A stretch of 64,000 nt of DNA from Mesobacillus boroniphilus (GTDB lineage Bacteria; Bacillota; Bacilli; Bacillales; Cytobacillaceae), in assembly GCF_018424685.1 (NCBI RefSeq), contig NZ_QTKX01000001.1:434001-498000 (forward strand), written 5' to 3'. Positions 25,157-34,025 of this stretch are shown one piece after another (within the stretch, counting starts at the first letter, position 1; each line of letters begins with the position of its first letter). The notes beneath the pieces were generated by a model that saw only the letters and a list, made by a program, of their open reading frames with translations, was not told the DNA's origin and made no database searches. The position numbers and the translations under genes were made by a program.

Positions 25157-26409
25157 AAAACAGAGTCTTAAATGTCTTTTTTCGCTTTTATATAGAATGG
25201 ACCTTTGCAAGTCTCATTCTTGTGATATTTCATTTGCTATCTTCACAGGTAATGCCTTTACTTGCAGCCATGGGAATAGCTGCTGCAGCCTCTATGCTTT
25301 TTACGGTTTTATTGGAGCTGAAACCACATCTTGCAAAACCATTGTATTTTCTGGTGATCATGCCTCTTCTCTTCGTGGCAGGCAACTTGAGCAATCTAGA
25401 GATTTTTTATTTAGGGATTATGGCAATATTGATTTTTTCGAGGGTGCTTAAGTTCCATCAGGATTCTACAAGTCATTCAGAAAGTGTTTGGCTTGTCGTC
25501 ACATTTCTGATCGGGGTTTTCGTTTCACCGCTTGCTTATTTTTATGGCGAGTCATACTTAATTCAAATCGTGTTCCTTTTAATCTTTCAGCTGCTGTTTG
25601 TATTATCGGGGCAATTTTTGCTGAAGTGGATGGATATTAAACTGGGTTCCAAAAAAAGATTTGTTGTCACCTACTCAAAGCTGCTGGGGTTTATTTTGCT
25701 CCTGGTTGCGGTATTAACGTTTGGAAGAGATCTACTGAAGCAAATTTTCTTTATTGTCCTCCAAGTGATAGGGTGGATGCTCTCTCTTCTGTTATATCCT
25801 TTTTTTGCCTGGATTGCTTCTCCAGCTATGCAAGCACGGGCCAACAAAGTATTCTCTGGGCAATTGCCCAATATGGAGAATGACATACCTTTTGAACAGT
25901 CCAGGCAGGTTTTCGATCCGGATTTTTGGGGACCTATTCTGTTTGTAATAATAATTGGACTTGCTTTTTACTTAATTTATAAAAAAACCAATTTATTTAG
26001 CAGGCAGACAAAGGAAGAAGCAGTACAGGCAGGGTTTTTCACCACCACCTCCATTGATGGTCCAGCAAACAGTGGCCATCTCACAAGAAGGCGGACAGTA
26101 GTACCAAGCAACCTTATAAGGAAGGAAATTTTCCAGCTTGAAAAATATGCCTATAAAAAGGAGCTGGGACGGCTTAACCATGAAGATGTCAAGGAATGGT
26201 TCGAAAGACTCGGCATCCATTATGAGCCACGTACCATCCAGACCTACGAAAGGGTTCGATATGGCGAGCATTTGGATGAAAATATTGATAGCTGGTTTAA
26301 GGATGAAATCAAAACAATAAAAAAACAGTTCAACGCACTGGAAAAATTACGGAAGGAAGAGAGCAAAACAGGATTGAAGGATAACATAAAGAATATCTTC
26401 AGACGATAA
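25153..26409 (+). CDS. polytopic membrane protein of the MoxR-DUF58 operon, no transglutaminase core seen
   Basis: 418-residue membrane protein with about six to seven N-terminal helices, a further helix after residue 255, and a basic cytoplasmic C-terminal domain of about 120 residues (RRRTVVPSNLIRKEIFQLEKYAYKK, then LGRLNHEDVKEWFERLGI). The usual third gene of such operons carries an extracellular transglutaminase-like domain with a Cys-His-Asp triad; here I see no cysteine in the loops and no such domain. The C-terminal part resembles the DUF4129 tail of those proteins. This would make it a reduced, non-catalytic version. Confidence 0.7.
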   Translation: MKNRVLNVFFRFYIEWTFASLILVIFHLLSSQVMPLLAAMGIAAAASMLFTVLLELKPHLAKPLYFLVIMPLLFVAGNLSNLEIFYLGIMAILIFSRVLKFHQDSTSHSESVWLVVTFLIGVFVSPLAYFYGESYLIQIVFLLIFQLLFVLSGQFLLKWMDIKLGSKKRFVVTYSKLLGFILLLVAVLTFGRDLLKQIFFIVLQVIGWMLSLLLYPFFAWIASPAMQARANKVFSGQLPNMENDIPFEQSRQVFDPDFWGPILFVIIIGLAFYLIYKKTNLFSRQTKEEAVQAGFFTTTSIDGPANSGHLTRRRTVVPSNLIRKEIFQLEKYAYKKELGRLNHEDVKEWFERLGIHYEPRTIQTYERVRYGEHLDENIDSWFKDEIKTIKKQFNALEKLRKEESKTGLKDNIKNIFRR

Positions 26410-26725
26410 AATAACCTCTTGTCACAATTTCGATAAAATGAAAACGTTTTACTAAAAAAAAATGCTCTAAACCTTTAAAAATCAATGTTTTTTCATTGTC
26501 TAACCCTATCCAAAATGCTATTCTTTTGTGTGGGATGCCAATCCGAATTTCTTCGGAAATGATTGGAAACAATATATGGTGTGAAAGAACAATACAAATG
26601 GGTAAAATACAAATATCATTTTAGCTAGGCCTGAGTTTTGACCTTTCGCTGAATTGAACCATTTAGTTTGGAAGGCATCATGTATGGTCATCTTAATCAT
26701 CTATTTAAAAGGAGAATGATATAGT
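26410..26725. other. ptsHI promoter region
   Basis: No gene is supported; the minus-strand frame at 26518-26700 lacks a ribosome binding site and overlaps the ptsH leader. ptsG, which precedes ptsH in B. subtilis, is absent, so ptsHI must have its own promoter here. A near-cre palindrome lies at 26438-26452. Confidence 0.5.
26438..26452. promoter_or_regulatory. cre-like palindrome upstream of ptsH
   Basis: ATGAAAACGTTTTAC contains the ten-base palindrome AAAACGTTTT and matches the left half of the cre consensus, but the right end is shifted by one base. A weak candidate CcpA site. Confidence 0.3.
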
Positions 26726-26992
26726 ATGGTACAAAAACAATTCAAGGTTGTTGCTGAAACAGGAATTCACGCACGCCCTGCTACGATGCTTGTACAAGCT
26801 GCTAGCAAGTTCGATTCAGAAATCCACTTAGAATATAAAGAAAAAAAGGTAAACCTTAAGTCAATCATGGGTGTAATGTCATTAGGTATCGGCCAGGGAG
26901 CAGAAATCACGATCATCGCTGAAGGAAGCGACGAGCAGGATGCTCTTAACACACTAGAAGAAGCTCTTAAAAAAGAAGGTTTAGCTGAATAA
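26726..26992 (+). CDS. ptsH: HPr, phosphocarrier of the PTS
   Basis: 88-residue HPr. The catalytic histidine H15 lies in GIHARPAT, phosphorylated by enzyme I, and S46 lies in LKSIMGV, phosphorylated by HPr kinase to create the CcpA co-repressor. Length is the family norm. AAAGGAGAATG-type ribosome binding site precedes it. It overlaps the ptsI start codon by one base (TAATG). Together with CcpA it would connect sugar uptake to catabolite repression of cre-bearing genes such as fixABCX. Confidence 0.97.
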   Translation: MVQKQFKVVAETGIHARPATMLVQAASKFDSEIHLEYKEKKVNLKSIMGVMSLGIGQGAEITIIAEGSDEQDALNTLEEALKKEGLAE

Positions 26993-28707
26993 TGGGCTTT
27001 CTCCAGGGAATTGCCGCTTCAAACGGCATTGCGATCGCGAAAGCCTATAAGCTTGTCGAACCAGATTTTTCTTTTGAAAAAAGAACAATCGATGCTCCAA
27101 CTGATGAAATTGCGCGTTTCCAGTCAGCGCTTCAGACTTCAAAAGCTGAGCTTGAAAAAATCCGTGATCATGCCGGAACGGCTTTAGGTGCTGATAAAGC
27201 AGCGATTTTTGATGCTCATCTTCTAGTATTGAGCGATCCAGAATTAATTTCACCCATTGAAGATAAAATCAAAACTGAAAATGTCAATGCGGAACATGCA
27301 TTGAAAGAAACGGCTGATATGTTCATCGGCATGTTCGAGTCGATGGACAATGAATATATGAAAGAGCGTGCAGCAGATATCCGCGACGTGACGAAGCGTG
27401 TATTGGCCAACCTGTTGGGAATCCAGATCCCGAATCCTAGCATGATCGCGGAAGAAGTAGTCATCGTGGCAGAGGATTTGACTCCTTCAGATACTGCTCA
27501 ATTGAATCGCCAATTTGTAAAGGGCTTTACTACGAATATTGGGGGACGCACTTCCCATTCTGCAATCATGGCACGATCAATGGAAATTCCTGCAGTGGTA
27601 GGGACCAAGGCAGCTACAGAAGAAATCAACAACGGTGATATCGTTGTTGTTGATGGATTGAAAGGTGAAGTGCACTTCAATCCGACTCCTGAAGTGCTTG
27701 AAGCCTTTAAGAAGACTCAGGAAGATTTCGAAAAACAAAAAGCTGAATGGGCTAAGCTAGTTAATGAAAAATCTGTAACAGCAGATGGCCACCACGTAGA
27801 GCTTGCTGCCAATATTGGAACGCCTAAGGATTTAAAAGGTGTAGTTGAGAATGGCGGCGAGGGAGTAGGCCTTTACCGTACAGAATTCCTTTATATGGAC
27901 AGGGACCAGCTTCCTACAGAAGAGGAACAATATACAGCTTATAAGGCAGTGCTTGAAGGCATGGAAGGCAAGCCAGTCGTTGTCCGTACATTGGATATAG
28001 GCGGAGATAAAGAGCTTCCATATTTAAACCTGCCTAAAGAAATGAATCCGTTCCTTGGCTTCAGGGCAATCCGCCTTTGCCTTGAGGAAGTGGATATTTT
28101 CCGCACACAATTGCGCGCTCTTTTACGTGCCAGTGTGCATGGCAACCTGAAGGTTATGTTCCCAATGATCGCTACTCTTAATGAGTTCAGGGAAGCAAAA
28201 GCGATGCTTGAAGAAGAAAAAGCGAAGTTAATTGAGGAAGGCATCGAGGTTGCTGAGCATATCGAACTCGGCATCATGGTTGAGATTCCTTCCACTGCAG
28301 TCCTAGCAGACCAATTCGCAAAGGAAGTCGACTTCTTCAGCATCGGAACAAATGACTTGATTCAATACACAATGGCAGCGGACAGGATGAATCAGCAAGT
28401 ATCATACTTGTACCAGCCATACAACCCATCAATCCTTCGCCTTGTAAAAATGGTCATTGATGCAGCTCATAAAGAAGGCAAGTGGGCTGGAATGTGCGGA
28501 GAAATGGCCGGAGACGAAACGGCGATACCAATCCTGCTTGGCCTTGGCCTTGACGAGTTCTCCATGAGTGCGTCTTCAATCCTGAAAGCACGCTCACTGA
28601 TCAGGAACTTAAACAAAGCAGATATGGAAAAACTGGCTTCAAGCGTGCTGAATATGAGCACAACAGAAGAAGTGGTAGAAGCAGTAAACCAGGCAATTTC
28701 TTTGTAA
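26992..28707 (+). CDS. ptsI: PTS enzyme I (phosphoenolpyruvate-protein phosphotransferase)
   Basis: 571-residue enzyme I that transfers phosphate from phosphoenolpyruvate to HPr in the cytosol. The active histidine is within [21 protein letters not shown]. The PEP-binding barrel shows [21 protein letters not shown], the [15 protein letters not shown] signature and the catalytic cysteine in GMCGEMAGD. Its start overlaps ptsH by one base; it is followed by a GC-rich terminator about 110 bases downstream. The splA/splB genes that follow in B. subtilis are not here; ykwB follows instead, on the opposite strand. Confidence 0.97.
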   Translation: MGFLQGIAASNGIAIAKAYKLVEPDFSFEKRTIDAPTDEIARFQSALQTSKAELEKIRDHAGTALGADKAAIFDAHLLVLSDPELISPIEDKIKTENVNAEHALKETADMFIGMFESMDNEYMKERAADIRDVTKRVLANLLGIQIPNPSMIAEEVVIVAEDLTPSDTAQLNRQFVKGFTTNIGGRTSHSAIMARSMEIPAVVGTKAATEEINNGDIVVVDGLKGEVHFNPTPEVLEAFKKTQEDFEKQKAEWAKLVNEKSVTADGHHVELAANIGTPKDLKGVVENGGEGVGLYRTEFLYMDRDQLPTEEEQYTAYKAVLEGMEGKPVVVRTLDIGGDKELPYLNLPKEMNPFLGFRAIRLCLEEVDIFRTQLRALLRASVHGNLKVMFPMIATLNEFREAKAMLEEEKAKLIEEGIEVAEHIELGIMVEIPSTAVLADQFAKEVDFFSIGTNDLIQYTMAADRMNQQVSYLYQPYNPSILRLVKMVIDAAHKEGKWAGMCGEMAGDETAIPILLGLGLDEFSMSASSILKARSLIRNLNKADMEKLASSVLNMSTTEEVVEAVNQAISL

Positions 28708-28817
28708 CATAATTGTAATATAAAAAATGTTTTAACCTATATAGAGCGGGTATAGATGAGTAAGCACTTTGGTTAGACTGAAAGTAAGCTAATCATTCTC
28801 ATTTTCCCCCAGATTTG

Positions 28818-28846
28818 GCCGGCTGTTCATCAGCCGGCATTTTTTT
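28818..28846 (+). terminator. terminator of ptsHI
   Basis: Perfect arms GCCGGCTG and CAGCCGGC around TTCAT, followed by ATTTTTTT. Confidence 0.92.
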
Positions 28847-28978
28847 GTGCTTAAAAGCCTTTAAGTGCAATCTAAAAAGGTTGGGAAGTACAGGAGAAAT
28901 ATGAGAAGCTGTCAGAAGAAAGAGCAACTTCGGACAGGTTCAGAAAGTCCTCATTACGGCCCTCTTAAGGCTGTAGAA

Positions 28979-29005
28979 TACAAAAAGCTGCCGGAAAGGC
29001 AGCTT
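28979..29005 (-). terminator. terminator of ykwB
   Basis: Arms AAGCTGCC and GGCAGCTT around GGAAA; on the minus strand followed by a T-run. Lies directly after the ykwB stop codon. Confidence 0.88.
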
Positions 29006-29671
29006 CTATACTTTAAAAGGATTCTTCCATTCCATCAGCATCCCATAATTCAAGGATTCCTCATCCTCAAGATAGTTTGCTACAGGTTTGACCGGTGTTC
29101 GTCCGCATCGCAGCAAAAAGGAAACAACTGGGTCCTTCAAAGCACCTTCTAGCACCTTGTCTACATACTGGTCAATGGACATGACATTGGAGTGTATTTG
29201 ATATCCTGGCATCCGGCCACCACCCAATAGTCTTTCGAGCCTTAATTGCACGACCGTCTCATACATAGCTTGCATCATCCATTTTCCAAGACCAAGCTTG
29301 CGATAAGCGGGACTTATGCAAATGTCGACAATGTAAAGGGTATTGCCTTCCGGATCATGATTCCTTATATACCCATTATCCGTTATTTCAGCCCAGGAAT
29401 GGTCCTCGTCGTCATTTTCTAAATGAACAACCAATCCAGTAATTGAACCAGCAATCCTGCTGTCGATTTCCACACAGAGCGCACCTTCCGGAAATAAACT
29501 TATATGGTTGGTCAGCTGTTCGGCATTCCACAAGAGTTCTTCAGGAAACGGAGGCGGGAAGGACTCTTTCTGTACCTGGATCAACTGGTCAAAATCATCT
29601 TTTGTGTAGTTTCGGATGATCGCTTTTACCGGTTTGTTGCTGTCATAAACATATAGCTCTTTATAAAACAT
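29006..29671 (-). CDS. ykwB: GNAT N-acetyltransferase, YkwB-like
   Basis: 221-residue GNAT acetyltransferase. The acetyl-CoA site is visible in VDICISPAYRKLGLGKWMMQAMYE (the RxxGxG-type pyrophosphate loop, here RKLGLG), preceded by the beta-4 strand. The long C-terminal extension (PGYQIHSNVMSIDQYVDKVLEG) is characteristic of the YkwB subgroup. Position between ptsI and ykwC fits the B. subtilis order. Substrate is unknown. Single gene on the minus strand. Confidence 0.82.
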   Translation of the reverse strand: MFYKELYVYDSNKPVKAIIRNYTKDDFDQLIQVQKESFPPPFPEELLWNAEQLTNHISLFPEGALCVEIDSRIAGSITGLVVHLENDDEDHSWAEITDNGYIRNHDPEGNTLYIVDICISPAYRKLGLGKWMMQAMYETVVQLRLERLLGGGRMPGYQIHSNVMSIDQYVDKVLEGALKDPVVSFLLRCGRTPVKPVANYLEDEESLNYGMLMEWKNPFKV

Positions 29672-29958
29672 ATCCGCACCTCAATAATACAGTATAGAAA
29701 AAGTATATAAAGATTTCCAGCGCAACGTCAAATCATTAAACGCAAGAAAAGTATGTTCTTCACTGGATATACGAGTTGCATCCCTTTCCAGGTTAAGACT
29801 AACTCGATATTATAGGTTTGGGATCAATACAGTCAGGGTAAACTATTGATGCGCATAGAATGGTAGATCGTTCTGGAGGCCGAGGAGTAAACTCTCGGCC
29901 TTTTCTTATGGATAATGTTAAAATAAATCTAAAATCTATAAGGGGAGAAGGAATACAT
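29672..29958. other. divergent ykwB-ykwC intergenic region
   Basis: Nearly 290 bases between divergent genes. It contains a GC-rich hairpin with T-run (29878-29905) on the plus strand although no plus-strand gene precedes it, so it either ends a short untranslated RNA or attenuates ykwC. No ORF with a ribosome binding site was seen. Confidence 0.5.
29878..29905 (+). terminator. orphan terminator or attenuator before ykwC
   Basis: GGCCGA and TCGGCC arms with an inner GAG/CTC pairing and a small loop, followed by TTTTCTT. It ends about 55 bases before the ykwC start codon. Confidence 0.7.
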
Positions 29959-30840
29959 ATGCTGTCTAAAGAAGATACGGTAATCGGTTTTATTGGTACT
30001 GGAGTTATGGGAAAAAGTATGGCAGGCCATCTGCTAGATGCAGGTTACCAGCTAACCGTATATACACGAACACAGGAAAAGGCTGCGGATTTGCTAGAAA
30101 AGGGAGCAGTATGGTCAGATTCACCGCATGATGTAGCACAGAAGGCAGATGTGATTTTTACAATCGTTGGCTATCCTTCAGATGTGGAAGAAGTGTATCT
30201 TGGGGAAGATGGCATCATTGCCAATGCCAAGCCAGGCAGTTATTTAATTGATATGACCACTTCGACTCCGTCCCTTGCCCAAAAGATTTATGAACAGGCA
30301 AAAGAGAAAGGGATTCATGCAATTGATGCGCCTGTTTCCGGTGGGGATGTCGGTGCCCGTGAAGCAAGGCTTGCAATCATGGCAGGTGGCGATGATGAGG
30401 CTTTTCTTCAAGTAGAACCCCTGCTTAATATCCTTGGAACGAATATTGTTCACCAGGGTAAGGCTGGTGCTGGGCAGCATACGAAAATGTGTAACCAGAT
30501 TGCGATTGCTTCCAATATGATCGGTGTATGCGAAGCGATTATCTATGCAGAAAAAGCTGGCCTTGATCCGGAATCCGTATTGAAGAGCATCTCTTCGGGT
30601 GCAGCAGGCAGCTGGTCGCTTTCCAACCTTGCACCAAGGATGATTGATGGCAATTTTGAGCCCGGATTTTACATCAAGCACTTTATCAAGGACATGAAAA
30701 TCGCCCTGGACGAAGCGAAACGGATGGATATGGAAGTGCCAGGACTTTCTTTGGCATTGTCGTTATACGAGCAAATTGCCAACAAAGGCGAAGAAAACAG
30801 CGGTACACAGGCATTATATAAGTACTGGAAACAATCATAA
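29959..30840 (+). CDS. ykwC: beta-hydroxyacid dehydrogenase, YkwC
   Basis: 293-residue NAD(P)-dependent dehydrogenase of the 3-hydroxyisobutyrate dehydrogenase family. The Rossmann motif IGFIGTGVMGKSMAGHLL is at the N-terminus, the substrate signature DAPVSGGDVGAREARLAIMAGG in the middle, and the catalytic lysine in GAGQHTKMCNQI. The ATG at 29959 follows AAGGGGAGAAGG by seven bases; the 33 residues upstream in frame are leader. Likely substrates are short-chain beta-hydroxyacids or tartronate semialdehyde; not determined. Followed by a small basic protein gene about 60 bases downstream. Confidence 0.92.
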   Translation: MLSKEDTVIGFIGTGVMGKSMAGHLLDAGYQLTVYTRTQEKAADLLEKGAVWSDSPHDVAQKADVIFTIVGYPSDVEEVYLGEDGIIANAKPGSYLIDMTTSTPSLAQKIYEQAKEKGIHAIDAPVSGGDVGAREARLAIMAGGDDEAFLQVEPLLNILGTNIVHQGKAGAGQHTKMCNQIAIASNMIGVCEAIIYAEKAGLDPESVLKSISSGAAGSWSLSNLAPRMIDGNFEPGFYIKHFIKDMKIALDEAKRMDMEVPGLSLALSLYEQIANKGEENSGTQALYKYWKQS

Positions 30841-30858
30841 TATTTTCTAGTCATAGAC

Positions 30859-30897
30859 TCCCCTCCCGGAAAAAATACTAAAACCTAAAGGAGGGGA
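30859..30897 (+). promoter_or_regulatory. hairpin masking the ribosome binding site of the next gene
   Basis: TCCCCTCC (30859-30866) is exactly complementary to GGAGGGGA (30890-30897), which contains the ribosome binding site of the 58-residue protein at 30903. Pairing over a 23-base loop would hide the Shine-Dalgarno sequence. It has no proper T-run and is not a good terminator. Confidence 0.55.
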
Positions 30898-30902
30898 TTT
30901 CT

Positions 30903-31079
30903 ATGGCTAAAAGGACGAAAAAGAACGACCCGCAGCAAAAGAACAAAAAGGGTTTTGACTCTGCTGTAATTGATTCTGAGTTCTCACATGAAATTGGCAG
31001 TGCAGCAACGAATAAGATCCATAAGGATAAGGCAAAAAAAGAGAAAGCTCCTAAGAATAACGGAAAATACAAGGGATAA
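30903..31079 (+). CDS. small basic, lysine-rich protein, 58 residues
   Basis: 58-residue gene with AAAGGAGGGG before the ATG. The product begins MAKRTKKNDPQQKNKKG and ends KAPKNNGKYKG, with a less charged middle (FDSAVIDSEFSHEIGSAATNK). Composition, lack of cysteine and tryptophan, and lysine-rich ends recall small spore or nucleic-acid-binding proteins, but I cannot assign a family. It follows ykwC by about 60 bases and has its own terminator, so it may be a second gene of the ykwC transcript. Its ribosome binding site can be sequestered by an upstream hairpin. Confidence 0.75.
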   Translation: MAKRTKKNDPQQKNKKGFDSAVIDSEFSHEIGSAATNKIHKDKAKKEKAPKNNGKYKG

Positions 31080-31112
31080 TAAAAAGCCGTTCCTGATGAG
31101 GGACGGCTTTCC
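31080..31112. terminator. bidirectional terminator
   Basis: Arms AAAGCCGTTCC and GGGACGGCTTT (one G-U pair) around a TGATGA loop between convergent genes, with A/T-rich flanks. Confidence 0.88.
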
Positions 31113-31115
31113 AAT

Positions 31116-32270
31116 TTAATTCCGCAAATAACTTTCCAAACGGTCGAGCCCTTCTTTTAGTGTATTCATCGAGTACGCATATGAAAGCCGGAAATATCCC
31201 TCTCCAAAGTCAGAGAAAGCACTTCCTGGAACCACAGCAAGTTTTACTTCATTTACTAATTCCATGCAAAAATCAAATGATGATATATTGGATGTTGGAA
31301 TTTTGACAAAAAAGTAAAACGCGCCATCAGGCTTGATTACATCAAGTCCCATAGAATGGAGTCTGTTAAAGACATAATCCCGTCTTGAAGCATACTCCTG
31401 CTTCATTGGCAATGCGTCATCAATCCCGGCTGTCAAAGCCTCTAAAGCAGCCATTTGTGAAATAGAAGTCGCACACGTCACATTATATTGATGCACTTTC
31501 AGAATATGTTTCGCAAGATATTCAGGCGCAAATAGCATCCCTATTCGCCATCCAGTCATCGAGTGGGATTTGGAAAGTCCGTTAATGACAATTGTTTTTT
31601 CCTTCATGAACTGGGCAATTGAGACATGCTTCTGCTCATAAACAAGCTCACTGTAGATTTCATCCGCCAGGACAAAGATTTCCTTATCCTTAAGCAGCTG
31701 GGCTATTTCTTTCAGTTCTTCCTCATTTAAACTAACCCCGGTAGGATTTGAAGGATATGGGAGGACGATACACCTCGTTTTATCCGTAATCAGGCTTTCG
31801 ATCAACCCTGCGGTCATCCTGAATTGTGTATTCCTGATGTCCGCATAGACTGGTGTAGCACCGCAAAGTTTGATAATTGGTTCATACCCTGGGTAAACAG
31901 GACCTGGGATGATAACTTCACATCCTTCTTCGAGAATGGTCCTAAAAGTAATGTCAATAGCCTCGCTTGCGCCTACTGTAATAATGACTTCATTATCCGC
32001 TGAATAATCAACATTATATTTTTTTTTGTAAAAATCTGCAGAAGCTTTCCTTAGCTGTATTAGTCCGGCGTTATGTGTATATGTAGTGATGTTCTGATCG
32101 ATTGCTTTCTTGCCAGCTTCTTTGACATGTTCCGGTGTCGGAAAGTCAGGCTGGCCTATGGTCAAGGAAACCATGTCTTTTACATCTGCGACCATATTAA
32201 AGAATTTCCTGATTCCCGAGATTTCTATATTTTTCACCCTATTGTTAATTAAATGCTCCACGTCTTTCAT
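31116..32270 (-). CDS. patA: PatA, aminotransferase A (class I/II)
   Basis: 384-residue PLP-dependent aminotransferase. The pyridoxal lysine lies in NGLSKSHSMTGWRIGM, the substrate aspartate in LADEIYSELVY, and the asparagine in YPSNPTG. Highest similarity in my knowledge is to PatA of B. subtilis, which converts N-acetyl-LL-2-amino-6-oxopimelate in the acetylated lysine/diaminopimelate pathway. That fits dapH and dapL further along this window: the three together give the acetyl branch from tetrahydrodipicolinate to LL-diaminopimelate. Single gene on the minus strand. Confidence 0.92.
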   Translation of the reverse strand: MKDVEHLINNRVKNIEISGIRKFFNMVADVKDMVSLTIGQPDFPTPEHVKEAGKKAIDQNITTYTHNAGLIQLRKASADFYKKKYNVDYSADNEVIITVGASEAIDITFRTILEEGCEVIIPGPVYPGYEPIIKLCGATPVYADIRNTQFRMTAGLIESLITDKTRCIVLPYPSNPTGVSLNEEELKEIAQLLKDKEIFVLADEIYSELVYEQKHVSIAQFMKEKTIVINGLSKSHSMTGWRIGMLFAPEYLAKHILKVHQYNVTCATSISQMAALEALTAGIDDALPMKQEYASRRDYVFNRLHSMGLDVIKPDGAFYFFVKIPTSNISSFDFCMELVNEVKLAVVPGSAFSDFGEGYFRLSYAYSMNTLKEGLDRLESYLRN

Positions 32271-32402
32271 CCCTCCGATTGAATATCACCATTTTACCAT
32301 GCTGAAGCGAAAAGGTGTAAAAATCGTCTGCTCAAAAAATGAAGGTTATTTTCATTAAAGAGCGAATATTTATTATGATTGAAAAGTAAAGGGGAGAGTC
32401 TA

Positions 32403-32876
32403 TTGAATCTGGAACAAATGAAACAGCATTATACAGAGTTTGATGTTTGGGTAAAATCCTTGAGAGATATTACAGATACCGAGTGGCAAATGCCTTTAGG
32501 TGAAGGTAAGTGGTCAGTTGCAGCAGTCGTTGCGCACCTGTTATTTTGGGATAAATATTCACTTGAAGAAAGGTTCCCATACTTTAAGGAAGGAGCTGTA
32601 CTGCCTTCCTATCCTGATTTCCAGGGAGTCAACGACCGTGCTCGTGAATATGCGGAAAAGACAGCAACAAAAGATCAAGTGCTCGATGAACTGCTGGTGA
32701 TTCGTAAAGAGTACCGAAAAATGCTTGATCAAATGGACAGTGATAAGCTGGCTGTTTCATTTAATATTTCCGATAACCACATGACGGTTGGAGCATATCT
32801 AATCGATTTTATCCAGCACGACCTTCATCATCAAAAGCAAGTAGGTACGGCATTAGGCAGGACATTGGTTAAATGA
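32403..32876 (+). CDS. DinB-family putative metal-dependent hydrolase
   Basis: 157-residue four-helix DinB/YfiT-like protein. The three metal ligands appear as H48 in VVAHLLFWDKYS and the HDLHHQKQ motif near the C-terminus. Family members include bacillithiol S-transferases and mycothiol-dependent maleylpyruvate isomerases, but most Bacillus members are uncharacterised. The TTG at 32403 is used since AGGGGAGAG precedes it by seven bases. No clear counterpart at this position in B. subtilis; probably an insertion between patA and cheV. Confidence 0.83.
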   Translation: MNLEQMKQHYTEFDVWVKSLRDITDTEWQMPLGEGKWSVAAVVAHLLFWDKYSLEERFPYFKEGAVLPSYPDFQGVNDRAREYAEKTATKDQVLDELLVIRKEYRKMLDQMDSDKLAVSFNISDNHMTVGAYLIDFIQHDLHHQKQVGTALGRTLVK

Positions 32877-32888
32877 TTTAGAGAAGTG

Positions 32889-32916
32889 AACCGAGAGCTT
32901 TCGGTTTGCTTTTTTA
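32889..32916 (+). terminator. terminator of the DinB gene
   Basis: Arms AACCGA and TCGGTT around GAGCTT, followed by TGCTTTTTT. Confidence 0.78.
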
Positions 32917-33052
32917 TTTGGGCTATTATTTTAATTACATAAGTTCAATCTAACTACGCACCGAGATTCTCACACCTTCATCTAAACAGTTTAAATAATC
33001 CTGCCGATAAGAGGTATATAGTCCTAATTTTATAAAGAGAAGGTAGAAAATT

Positions 33053-33955
33053 ATGAATGATAGCAGTATTCTATTAGAATCAGGCACGAATGAACTGGAA
33101 ATTGTCGAGTTCGGCATTGGCGAGAATAAATTCGCGATAAATGTCATGAAAGTGAAAGAAATCCTCAATCCTGTACCGGTAGTGGCAATCCCGAACGCCC
33201 ATCCATTTGTTGAGGGAATTATGGAACTAAGGGGAGAAGTGCTGCCAGTCATCAATGTAGCGGCCGCGCTAGGGCTTCAGGAATCGACAAATCCACAGCT
33301 TGATAAGTTCATCGTCGCGGAATTCAATCAGCTGAAAACGGTGTTCCATGTCCATATGGTTACGCAAATCCATCGCATCTCCTGGGCTCAAATTGAGAAG
33401 CCGTCAGATATGTATCAGGGACAGGAGAGCCAAATTATCGGAGTAATCAAGCTAGGAGGAGAAATGGTACTTTTCCTGGACTTTGAAAAAATCCTTCTTG
33501 AGATCAATCCTGAGTCTGGAATCAAAGTTAGCGATGTCAAGAAACTTGGTCCCAGGGAACGTTCCACGAAAAGAATCGTCATTGCGGAAGACTCTGCAAT
33601 GTTAAGGAAAATGCTTCATGATACTTTGAGCGAAGCAGGATTCCAGTACCTTGAATTCTTTGAGAATGGCCAGGATTCCATAACCTACCTTGAACACCTG
33701 GCAGAGAATGTTGATGTTTTTTCAGAGTCAGTACAGCTTGTGATCACAGACATTGAAATGCCGCAGATGGATGGACATCATCTGACAAAGAGGATAAAAG
33801 AACATCCGGTTCTCGGAAGACTTCCTGTTATCATTTTTTCATCTTTAATCACGAATGAACTACGGCATAAGGGCAGTGTCGTAGGTGCCGATGCCCAGAT
33901 CAGCAAGCCAGAGATTAGTGAATTGGTCCTGAAGATAGACGAATTGATTTTATAG
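33053..33955 (+). CDS. cheV: CheV, chemotaxis coupling protein
   Basis: 300-residue protein combining an N-terminal CheW-like coupling domain (about residues 10-150) and a C-terminal receiver domain (about 175-295). The receiver has the acidic pair in IAEDSAM, the phosphoacceptor aspartate in VITDIEMPQMDG and the lysine in QISKPE. CheV couples chemoreceptors to the CheA kinase and adapts by phosphorylation. Sigma-D control is known in B. subtilis; I did not find a clear sigma-D promoter here. Position between patA and ykyB matches B. subtilis. Confidence 0.95.
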   Translation: MNDSSILLESGTNELEIVEFGIGENKFAINVMKVKEILNPVPVVAIPNAHPFVEGIMELRGEVLPVINVAAALGLQESTNPQLDKFIVAEFNQLKTVFHVHMVTQIHRISWAQIEKPSDMYQGQESQIIGVIKLGGEMVLFLDFEKILLEINPESGIKVSDVKKLGPRERSTKRIVIAEDSAMLRKMLHDTLSEAGFQYLEFFENGQDSITYLEHLAENVDVFSESVQLVITDIEMPQMDGHHLTKRIKEHPVLGRLPVIIFSSLITNELRHKGSVVGADAQISKPEISELVLKIDELIL

Positions 33956-33975
33956 TCAAAAAAACTGCAACCAAA

Positions 33976-34004
33976 AAAGAAAGCTGATTTTCAGCTTTCT
34001 TTTT
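33976..34004 (+). terminator. terminator of cheV
   Basis: Arms AAAGAAAGCTGA and TCAGCTTTCTTT around a TTT loop, followed by T. Confidence 0.9.
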
Positions 34005-34025
34005 GAGATAAGAGAGATTGAATTT

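Noticed and set aside
26518..26700. 60-codon minus-strand frame upstream of ptsH
   Set aside because: No ribosome binding site before either ATG and it overlaps the ptsH leader and ribosome binding site.
28865..29152. 95-codon plus-strand frame after ptsI
   Set aside because: It runs through the ykwB terminator and into ykwB on the opposite strand and lacks a ribosome binding site.
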